Shown one piece after another: positions 7,304-13,200 of a stretch of 13,795 bases of DNA (position 1 is its first letter; each line of letters begins with the position of its first letter). Both the position numbers and the translations under genes were made by a program. The notes beneath the pieces were generated by a model. It made no database searches, was not told the DNA's origin, and saw nothing but the letters and a program-made list of their open reading frames with translations. The DNA comes from Acidobacteriota bacterium (GTDB taxonomy: Bacteria > Actinomycetota > Acidimicrobiia > Acidimicrobiales > UBA8190): contig JAGWNV010000041.1 of the NCBI GenBank assembly GCA_028872975.1, forward strand, positions 1 to 13,795. The letters run 5' to 3'.

Positions 7304-8787
7304 TTGGCCACCTCCTGGACACGGGCCGACGGGCCACCGGACGGGCCGCCGGCCTCTGCCGCCGCCCCCGCCCGCAGCGCTTTGTACCCGTAGACGGGGA
7401 TTCCCCGCTCGAGGGCGTACCGGCGCAGGGTGAGGAAGACTTGGTCGCCCACCGCCATCTCCGGCGCGTCGGCCGGGACCCCCTGGACCATGAGCCGGGC
7501 CCCGTCCTCCAGGTCGAGGACCACGAGGGGGAGGGGAGCCTGGAAGGGCGGGGGCATGGTCTGGTTCACCACGAAGGTCTGGATGGTGCCCCGGCGCACG
7601 AGCGACACGACCTCGAGGTCGGCACCCCCGCAGGCGATGCAGTGGGGATGGACCGATGGCGGCGTCGAGACGGTCCCGCAGGCCCTGCAGCGAGCGCCCT
7701 CGAGGGAGAGCATCTCTGCGTTGCCCCGGACGAAGGCGGCGCCGCCGGGGGGGAGGCCCATGGGGATGGGATCGGTCTGCGCCTCGAGCTGGCCCCGGGC
7801 CCTGAGGAGATGGGTGTAGGAGGTGGGCTCCCCGCCGGCCAGCCGGCCGGCGACGTCGGCAGCGCCGGGCACGGGCCGCTGGACCTCGACGGCGACCGCC
7901 GTGGCCCGGCCGCCGCCGTAGCCGACGATGCCGAGGCTGCCCGGCGTGTCGAGGGCCCCCGCCGCGCCGAGGAGGCCGGCGGCGGCGCCGGTGTCGCCGA
8001 GGGCGGACCGGACCTCGCCGGAGACGAGGCTCCCGCCCAGTCGCCGGCCGGCGGCGGCGGCCAGCTTCCCGTCGGGATCGGCGAGGGCCCACCGGTCGGG
8101 CGGTCCCCCGATGGCGGCCCCCACGTCGGCGACGAGGGGCAGGTAGACCTCCTCGCGGAACAGCCGGGCGTCGTAGACGTCGCCGGTCCCGGCCTCGGCG
8201 TCACCTCGGACCCGGTCCACCACCGGCAGGGCCCGGGTGGCCCGGTCCACGAGCCTCGCCGGGGGCCCCGAGCCGTTCGACTCCGAGGGGGAGAAGGCGA
8301 TGAGGACAAGGGCGCCGGCGCCGGCGCCGGTCGCCGTCTCGCCGGCGGTCCCGAGCCCGGGAACGAGGGCGTCGGAGGTGACGACGAGGGCGACGTCGGC
8401 GTGGCCGGCGGCAAGGGCGTCCCAGGCGGCGACGAGGGCTTCCATCCCGGCGTGGGGTGAGCCGGCGGACAGCCCACCGGCGACGTCGCCGCCGAGGCCG
8501 AGGGCGGCGGCGAGGAAGGGGTGGCTCGGCCCCTCGGCGAAGGGGGGCCTCGTCGTCCCCCACCACAGCCCCGACACCTGCGCCGGCGTCTTCCCCGCCG
8601 CCTCGAGGGCCCGTTCCGCCGCCAGCCAGGCGAGGGTCAAGGTGTCCTCGTCGGCGTCGCAGACCGCCAGGGTGGCGCGCCCGCCGCCGGTGCCCCAGGC
8701 CCGGCCGACCTCCCCGGCGGCGAGGCGGAGGCTTGGGGCGGCCACGCCGACTCCGGCGATCCCGACGGGGCGGAGGTCGGTGGTCAC
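7300..8787 (-). CDS. HMG-CoA synthase-like domain fused to DUF35 (zinc ribbon plus OB-fold)
   Basis: This is a 495-residue two-domain protein. Residues 1 to about 335 follow archaeal-type HMG-CoA synthase: VGIAGVGVAAP at the start, DEDTLT (46-51), a GTTRPPFAEGPS segment (77-88), and near the end GSLGIVGYGGGRATAVAVEV. The expected catalytic residues are absent. By my hand alignment the glutamate falls at T79, the cysteine at P111 (S110 is adjacent), and the histidine at A236 in LADPDGK. The remainder is DUF35, with a zinc ribbon C367, C370, C383, C386 and then an OB-fold (GTIQTFVVNQT to GIPVYGYK). The GTG start overlaps the preceding stop by 4 bp, and the end overlaps the thiolase start by 4 bp. 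I infer a non-catalytic scaffold or acyl-CoA-binding partner for the adjacent thiolase. I believe similar fusions exist in other actinobacteria. Confidence 0.85.
   Translation of the reverse strand: MTTDLRPVGIAGVGVAAPSLRLAAGEVGRAWGTGGGRATLAVCDADEDTLTLAWLAAERALEAAGKTPAQVSGLWWGTTRPPFAEGPSHPFLAAALGLGGDVAGGLSAGSPHAGMEALVAAWDALAAGHADVALVVTSDALVPGLGTAGETATGAGAGALVLIAFSPSESNGSGPPARLVDRATRALPVVDRVRGDAEAGTGDVYDARLFREEVYLPLVADVGAAIGGPPDRWALADPDGKLAAAAGRRLGGSLVSGEVRSALGDTGAAAGLLGAAGALDTPGSLGIVGYGGGRATAVAVEVQRPVPGAADVAGRLAGGEPTSYTHLLRARGQLEAQTDPIPMGLPPGGAAFVRGNAEMLSLEGARCRACGTVSTPPSVHPHCIACGGADLEVVSLVRRGTIQTFVVNQTMPPPFQAPLPLVVLDLEDGARLMVQGVPADAPEMAVGDQVFLTLRRYALERGIPVYGYKALRAGAAAEAGGPSGGPSARVQEVAK
7311..7316 (-). 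promoter_or_regulatory. Shine-Dalgarno of the SCP-x thiolase gene
   Basis: Read on the minus strand this is AGGAGG, 7 nt before the GTG at 7303. It lies inside the last codons of the DUF35 fusion gene and confirms the overlapping start. Confidence 0.7.
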
Positions 8788-10028
8788 GAGGGGACCTTCT
8801 TCCAGGCGGGGCCGGCCGGGGTGCGGCCGGCGAGGAGGGCGGTGCCGACGAAGTTGCGTTGGATCTCGACGGTGCCGGCGCCGATGCAGAGCCCCCGGAC
8901 GTCCCGGTAGGCCCGCTCCACGGGGTACTCCCGGGAGTACCCGTAGCCGCCGAGGAGTTGGAGGGCCTCGTCGCAGACCTGCTTGGCGGTGAGGTTGCAG
9001 GCGATCTTGGCCATGGCCGACTCGAGGGGCGGCGGGGTGCCGCCCCGGCCGGCCAGGACGAGGGCACGCTGGAGGAGCAGCCGGGCCCCTTCGAGGGCGA
9101 CGCCCATGTCGGCGACCTTCCACTGGAGGCCCTGGAGGTCCTTCAAGGGCGTCCGGCCCGAGGACCGCTCGTGCATGTAGGCCATGGCGTACTCGAGGGC
9201 ACCCTGGGCGGCGCCGAGGCACATCGCCGCGTTCCCGCACCGCTCGTGGTTGATGTGGGCGAGGAGGGTCTTGAGTCCCGAGTTGTCGGCCGGGTCGCCG
9301 GCGACGAGGACGTCGGCCGGGTCGATCCTCACGCCGTCGAAGGCGAGCTCGGCCTCGGTGCAGCCCCGGAGGCCCATCTTGCGATGGGTGCCCGCCACGC
9401 TCACCCCGGGCTTCGAGAGGTCGACGACGACGGCGCCGATCCCCTTCCCGGTCCCAGTCTCACCGCCCGGGAATCGGCACCAGACGAGGCAGGCCACGGC
9501 CTTGTGGCCTCCGGTCACGTAGTTCTTGTAGGCCTCGAGCCGCCAGCCGTCCCCGTCGGGGACGAGATGGGCCCGCATCGCCGTCGCTGCCGAGCCGGCG
9601 TCGGGCTCGGTGATGCCGATGCAGAAGAGCTCGCCGGCGGCGGCCTGGGGCAGCCACCGCTGGCGGAGGTCCTCGTTGCCGAGGTGCTCGATGGCCCGGG
9701 GCGGGCCGTTGAAGACGAGCTGGCAGAGGATGGCGCTCGAGACGTCGACCCGGGCCAGCTCCTCGAGGACGATGGCGGCCTCGAGGTCGCCCATGCCCAT
9801 CCCCCCGTACTCCTCGCCCACGGTGACCGTGAAGAGCTCGGCCTTCCGGAGGGCGGCGAGGGACTCCTCGGCGAACTCCTCGGTCTCGTCCCACCGGGGG
9901 GCGTGGGGGGCGATGTCGCGCTCGGCGACGTCGCGGGCCAGCTTCCGGAGCGCGGCGCGGTCCTCGTCGTCGGCCAGGGGAATGGCGTCGGCGCCACCGC
10001 CCCTGGCACCATGGATGCCTGACGTCAC
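8784..10028 (-). CDS. Acyl-CoA dehydrogenase, isovaleryl-CoA dehydrogenase-like active site
   Basis: This 414-residue flavoprotein of the acyl-CoA dehydrogenase family would introduce an alpha,beta double bond into an acyl-CoA. Motifs in order are ERDIAPHAPRWDE, CIGITEPDAGS (FAD/substrate loop), KNYVTGG, MGLRGCTEAELAFD, QLLGGYGYSREYPVER and YRDVRGLCIGAGTVEIQRN. The usual catalytic glutamate before G-T is alanine here (GAGT). Instead E262 in INHERCG lies where isovaleryl-CoA dehydrogenase carries its base, so the enzyme should be active. The start is uncertain. The GTG at 10026-10028 is the only ordinary in-frame start near the homology and has no Shine-Dalgarno, but a -10-like TAACTT lies 8 nt upstream, as in leaderless genes. 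An ATT codon 15 codons further in would give a shorter protein but is a rare start. It heads the three-gene minus operon. Confidence 0.9.
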   Translation of the reverse strand: MTSGIHGARGGGADAIPLADDEDRAALRKLARDVAERDIAPHAPRWDETEEFAEESLAALRKAELFTVTVGEEYGGMGMGDLEAAIVLEELARVDVSSAILCQLVFNGPPRAIEHLGNEDLRQRWLPQAAAGELFCIGITEPDAGSAATAMRAHLVPDGDGWRLEAYKNYVTGGHKAVACLVWCRFPGGETGTGKGIGAVVVDLSKPGVSVAGTHRKMGLRGCTEAELAFDGVRIDPADVLVAGDPADNSGLKTLLAHINHERCGNAAMCLGAAQGALEYAMAYMHERSSGRTPLKDLQGLQWKVADMGVALEGARLLLQRALVLAGRGGTPPPLESAMAKIACNLTAKQVCDEALQLLGGYGYSREYPVERAYRDVRGLCIGAGTVEIQRNFVGTALLAGRTPAGPAWKKVPS

Positions 10029-10035
10029 CGTCAGG
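10018..10035. promoter_or_regulatory. Perfect inverted repeat, candidate operator
   Basis: CCTGACG (10018-10024), spacer TCAC, then CGTCAGG (10029-10035): a perfect 7-bp inverted repeat with a 4-nt gap. Size and symmetry suit a dimeric repressor such as a TetR-family protein. It covers the putative -35 region of the plus operon and the GTG of the minus acyl-CoA dehydrogenase gene, so one bound regulator could control both directions. No regulator gene is in the window. Confidence 0.5.
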
Positions 10036-10036
10036 A

Positions 10037-10042
10037 AAGTTA
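10037..10042 (-). promoter_or_regulatory. Candidate -10 box of the minus operon
   Basis: The minus strand reads TAACTT, a TAnnnT element, ending 8 nt before the GTG at 10028. This distance places transcription start at or next to the first codon, as in leaderless actinobacterial transcripts. No clear -35 is visible. Confidence 0.4.
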
Positions 10043-10043
10043 C

Positions 10044-10049
10044 TACACT
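10044..10049 (+). promoter_or_regulatory. Candidate -10 box of the plus operon
   Basis: TACACT fits TAnnnT. CTGACG at 10019-10024, a partial TTGACA match, lies 19 nt upstream and falls in the inverted repeat. Transcription would start near 10056, giving a leader of about 70 nt before the TTG start. Confidence 0.4.
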
Positions 10050-10113
10050 GCTTCCCCGGCTCTTCCGGCCTGCGAGCGCGCGCCGGCGGTGCCGGGAGGC
10101 GGAGCCGACGAGC

Positions 10114-10119
10114 AGGAGG
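10114..10119 (+). promoter_or_regulatory. Shine-Dalgarno that selects a TTG start
   Basis: AGGAGG lies 8 nt before the TTG at 10128. The in-frame GTG at 10119-10121 overlaps this element and an earlier ATG at 10089 lies upstream of it, so TTG is the best-supported start. Confidence 0.7.
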
Positions 10120-10127
10120 TGTGTCCC

Positions 10128-10904
10128 TTGACCCGTGAGTTCCACGACATCCGACGTCAGGGACGAACCGCCGAGGCCAAGCCCGTCGGGGAGTTCATGG
10201 CCGAGCTCGGGACCCTCCAGAGCGAGATCTGCACCGCCAAGAACATGGTCTGGGAGGCGGTGGCGGACGGCAGCCTCTCCGAGGAGTACCTCCGGCGGTT
10301 CTGCAAGGAGTACTTCTTCCTCGGCCGGTTCTACACGAGCGAGTTCGGCTCCCTCGTCGCCAACGCCCCCGACAACGACGACCTGTCCCTGGCGGCGAGC
10401 GAGCACTTCGCCCACTGGCTCCAGAACCTCGCCGACGAGACCGGCTACACCGGGGACGCCAACCACGTCGACATGAAGATCGACTGGGCGCACCAGCTCG
10501 GGGTCACCGACGAGGAGCTCGAGTCCTACGTGGCCATGCCCGAGACCATCGGGACCGTCTTCACCACCCTCTATTACATGCGGCGGTCCTACGAGGAGGG
10601 CCTGGCCGCTTTCGGGTGGGCCGGGGAGCGCTTCGCCGCATCCACCGGGTACGCCAAGAAGATGTACGAGGGCATGCGGGACCACTACGGGATCGAGGTC
10701 GAGAACTTCCGGGTCCACGCCTATGCCGAGGAGGACCACGGCGAGCAGGCCGACTACCTCCTCCGCCAGGTCGTCGGCACCGCCGGACAGCAGCGGAGGG
10801 TGCGGCGGGCCATCGTCCACACCTTCTCGGTCCGCAACCAGCGGACCGTCGCTCTCAACCGGTGGCTGGACGAGCCGGGGGCGCTGCGCCGGAAGGGGGG
10901 CTGA
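10128..10904 (+). CDS. Heme-oxygenase-like diiron-type oxidoreductase (TenA/CADD/UndA fold)
   Basis: This 258-residue, helix-rich soluble protein looks like the heme-oxygenase-like diiron oxidase superfamily, often annotated as iron-containing redox enzyme or TenA-like. The C-terminal metal motif is H197-x3-E201-x2-H204 in RVHAYAEEDHGEQ. E104 and H113 lie in ADETGYTGDANH, and E167 in GWAGERF completes a plausible six-ligand set. The spacing is close to what I recall for Chlamydia CADD (E81, H88, E142, H174, D178, H181). Characterised members decarboxylate fatty acids, cleave amino acids or make cofactors using O2. The start is TTG with a good Shine-Dalgarno. The FadA-type thiolase gene follows after 3 bp, so the two are surely co-transcribed. 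An oxidative step on an acyl or carboxylate substrate is inferred. A TenA-type thiaminase role is an alternative, but no thiamine gene is near. Confidence 0.75.
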   Translation: MTREFHDIRRQGRTAEAKPVGEFMAELGTLQSEICTAKNMVWEAVADGSLSEEYLRRFCKEYFFLGRFYTSEFGSLVANAPDNDDLSLAASEHFAHWLQNLADETGYTGDANHVDMKIDWAHQLGVTDEELESYVAMPETIGTVFTTLYYMRRSYEEGLAAFGWAGERFAASTGYAKKMYEGMRDHYGIEVENFRVHAYAEEDHGEQADYLLRQVVGTAGQQRRVRRAIVHTFSVRNQRTVALNRWLDEPGALRRKGG

Positions 10905-10907
10905 CCG

Positions 10908-12095
10908 ATGGCGGCACGCGAACCCGTCATCGTCGACACCCTCCGGACGACCTTCGGCAAGCGGGGCGGGGCCCTCGCCAATTGGCACCCGGTCGACCTC
11001 CTCGCCTTCGCCCTTCAGCACCTCGTCGACCGCACCGGGGTGGATCCCGGCCGCGTCGACGACGTCATCGCCGGCTGCGTGACCCAGGCCGGCGAGCAGT
11101 CGACCAACCTGGCCCGCAACGCCTGGGTGGCGGCGGGCCTGCCCCAGGAGGTGCCGGGGACGACGGTGGACCGCCAGTGCGGGTCCTCCCAGCAGGCCGT
11201 CCACTTCGCCGCCGCCGGGATCGCGGCGGGCCACTACGAGCTGGCCGTCGCCTGCGGCGCCGAGTCCATGTCCAGGGCGCCCATGGCCTCCAATGCCCGG
11301 GGCGGGACGGGGCCCTTCCCACCCTCGTTCCTCGGCGTGATCGAGAACCGGCTCTGGGCCCAGTTCCGGGTGGCCCAGGTCCTGGCGGAGCGGTGGAAGA
11401 TCAGCCGGGAGGACATGGACGCCTACGCCCTCGAGAGCCACCGGCGGGCCGCGGCGGCGTGGGACACCGGGCATTTCGCCAAGGAGGCGATCCCCGTCCC
11501 CCTGAAGGACGAGGAAGGCCGGGAGACGGGGGCGGTCCTCGAGGCCGACGAGGGGATCCGCAGGGGGACCACAATGGAGAAGCTCGCCGGCCTCCCCCCG
11601 GCGCAGAGTTGGGAGCCCGACACCGCCCCCGACATCACGGCGGGGAACTCCTCGCAGATGACCGACGGTGCAGCCGCCATGCTCCTCGCCGACCGGTCGG
11701 TGGCCGAGAAGCTCGGCCTCCCGATCAGGGCCCGGTTCGCCGGGTTCGCCGTAGCCGCCGAGGACGCCGCCATCGTCCTCTCGGCGCCGGTGCCGGCCAC
11801 CCGGAAGCTGTTGGAGCGGACGGGCATGAAGGTCGACGACTTCGACGCCGTGGAGTGCAACGAGGCCTTCGCCTCGATCGCCCTCATGTGGGCCCGGGCC
11901 TTCTCGCCCGACCCCGACCTCTTCAACCCCCGGGGCGGGGCCATCGCCATCGGCCATCCCCTCGGGGCGAGCGGGGTTCGGATCATGACGACCCTCCTCA
12001 ACCAGCTCGAGGCGACGGGCGGCCGATACGGGTTCCAGACCATGTGCGAAGGCGGTGGCCAGGCCAACGCCACCGTCGTCGAGCGGCTGGCCTAG
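10908..12095 (+). CDS. Acetyl-CoA C-acyltransferase (FadA-type thiolase)
   Basis: This 395-residue classical thiolase would carry out the last step of beta-oxidation, splitting 3-oxoacyl-CoA with CoA. All catalytic blocks are intact: C91 in VDRQCGSS, NEAF in ECNEAFASI, H350 in AIGHPLGASG and C380 in TMCEGGGQANA. Length and order are standard for the family. The ATG start lies 3 bp after the upstream stop, with a G-rich stretch (GGAAGGGGGG) just before it. The acyl-CoA dehydrogenase gene follows after 2 bp. It differs in class from the SCP-x thiolase of the opposite operon, so the two thiolases probably act on different intermediates. Biosynthetic acetoacetyl-CoA formation is possible, but the context favours degradation. 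Confidence 0.93.
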   Translation: MAAREPVIVDTLRTTFGKRGGALANWHPVDLLAFALQHLVDRTGVDPGRVDDVIAGCVTQAGEQSTNLARNAWVAAGLPQEVPGTTVDRQCGSSQQAVHFAAAGIAAGHYELAVACGAESMSRAPMASNARGGTGPFPPSFLGVIENRLWAQFRVAQVLAERWKISREDMDAYALESHRRAAAAWDTGHFAKEAIPVPLKDEEGRETGAVLEADEGIRRGTTMEKLAGLPPAQSWEPDTAPDITAGNSSQMTDGAAAMLLADRSVAEKLGLPIRARFAGFAVAAEDAAIVLSAPVPATRKLLERTGMKVDDFDAVECNEAFASIALMWARAFSPDPDLFNPRGGAIAIGHPLGASGVRIMTTLLNQLEATGGRYGFQTMCEGGGQANATVVERLA

Positions 12096-12097
12096 CC

Positions 12098-13186
12098 GTG
12101 GACTTCGCCTTCAGCGAGGAGCAGGAGGGGTTCCGCCAGGCGGTCCGGAGCACCTTGGCGGCAGAGGCGCCCTCGGACTACGTCCGGTCCATGATCGACG
12201 ATCCCGTCGGCGTGACGACGGAGCTCTGGCAGACGATGGCCGGTCTCGGCTGGCTGGGCGTCCTCGTCCCCGAGTCGGCCGGGGGCCTCGGTCTGGGCCT
12301 GCTCGACGTGGTGGTCCTCCAAGAGGAGCTCGGGAAGCTCCCCTTCCCCGGCCCCTTCCTGTCCTCGGCCGTCGCCGCCACCACCGCCGCCGTCCGCCTC
12401 GGCCTCGACGACCTGCTCCCCGACCTGGCGGCGGGCCGCCGGCGGGGCACGGTGGCGGTGGAGGAGATCGGCCAGGGCGACCCCCTCCGGAGCGTCCGGG
12501 CCGTGGCCAAGCCCGACGGTGACGGCTGGGCCCTCTCCGGCACGAAGCCCTTCGTCCTCGACGGGGCCGGGGCCGACTGGGCGCTCGTCGTCGCCGACGA
12601 CGGGGAGGGGATCGGGACCTTCCTCCTGGAGGCGCCGGCGGGCGAGCCGGTGCCGGGGCTCGACGTGACGCGGAAGGTGGCCCGCCTTCCCCTCGACGGC
12701 CGACGGGCCGTCCGGGTCGGGCCCGCCGGCGACCAGAGCGCACTATGGGGCCGGGTGGTCGACGACGTCGACGTGGCCATCTGCGCCGAGCTGGTCGGCA
12801 CCGCCGAGCGCGCCCTCGAGCTCGCCGTCGAGTACGCCAAGGTCCGGGTGCAGTTCGACCGGCCCATCGCCACCTTCCAGGCCATCAAGCACAAGGCGGC
12901 CGACATGCTCCATCACCTCGAGCTCGCCCGGGTGGGGACCTACTACGCGGCCTGGGCCTCCGACACCGGGGCCGAGGACAGGGAGCGGGTGGCTGCCATG
13001 GCCAAGGGCTACGCAGGCGAGGCGGCGGTGGCGGTGACGGCGGAGTCGATCCAGATCCACGGCGGCGTGGGCTTCACCTGGGACGTGGACTGTCATCTCC
13101 TCTACCGCCGCGCCAAGCAGGACGACCTGCTCTTCGGGCCCCAGGGTTGGCAGCGCCAGCGCCTCGCCGGGTTGCTCCTGGACTGA
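12098..13186 (+). CDS. Atypical acyl-CoA dehydrogenase family protein, possible subunit of a heteromer
   Basis: This 362-residue protein starts with the family hallmark VDFAFSEEQEGFRQAVR and continues through LGWLGVLVPESAGGLGLG, VQFDRPIATFQAIKHKAADM and IQIHGGVGFTWDVDCHLLYRRAK. It is shorter than typical acyl-CoA dehydrogenases (about 380). Its C-terminus lacks the E-G-T block with catalytic glutamate, and its middle FAD/substrate loop (around SGTKPFVLDG) is simplified. These traits match the FadE subunits of mycobacterial steroid side-chain degradation, where two unlike chains form an alpha2beta2 enzyme. The 414-residue dehydrogenase of the divergent operon is the obvious candidate partner. 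The GTG start lies 2 bp after the thiolase stop. Substrate type is not readable. It could also be a homomer with an unusual base. Confidence 0.87.
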   Translation: MDFAFSEEQEGFRQAVRSTLAAEAPSDYVRSMIDDPVGVTTELWQTMAGLGWLGVLVPESAGGLGLGLLDVVVLQEELGKLPFPGPFLSSAVAATTAAVRLGLDDLLPDLAAGRRRGTVAVEEIGQGDPLRSVRAVAKPDGDGWALSGTKPFVLDGAGADWALVVADDGEGIGTFLLEAPAGEPVPGLDVTRKVARLPLDGRRAVRVGPAGDQSALWGRVVDDVDVAICAELVGTAERALELAVEYAKVRVQFDRPIATFQAIKHKAADMLHHLELARVGTYYAAWASDTGAEDRERVAAMAKGYAGEAAVAVTAESIQIHGGVGFTWDVDCHLLYRRAKQDDLLFGPQGWQRQRLAGLLLD

Positions 13187-13200
13187 CGGCCAACTCAGTC
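13181..13200. terminator. Small hairpin spanning both stop codons
   Basis: GACTGA (13181-13186) and TCAGTC (13195-13200) form a 6-bp stem with an 8-nt loop, containing the stop codons of both convergent genes. No T-tract is present. The symmetry arises because both proteins end in Asp-stop (GAC TGA), so it may be chance. Confidence 0.2.

Noticed and set aside
10020..10027. TGACGTCA, identical to the eukaryotic cAMP-response element
   Set aside because: This is a bacterial locus; the 8-mer is part of a larger 18-bp inverted repeat that better explains the symmetry.
8784..11957. A minus-strand open frame of over 1000 codons extending far beyond the acyl-CoA dehydrogenase start
   Set aside because: Only the part below 10028 has family motifs. 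The rest lies antisense to the oxygenase and FadA-type thiolase genes and has the composition of a GC-rich shadow frame.
13181..13200. Palindrome at convergent stops as a designed terminator
   Set aside because: The symmetry follows from both genes ending in GAC TGA, and no T-tract is present; kept only as a low-confidence feature.
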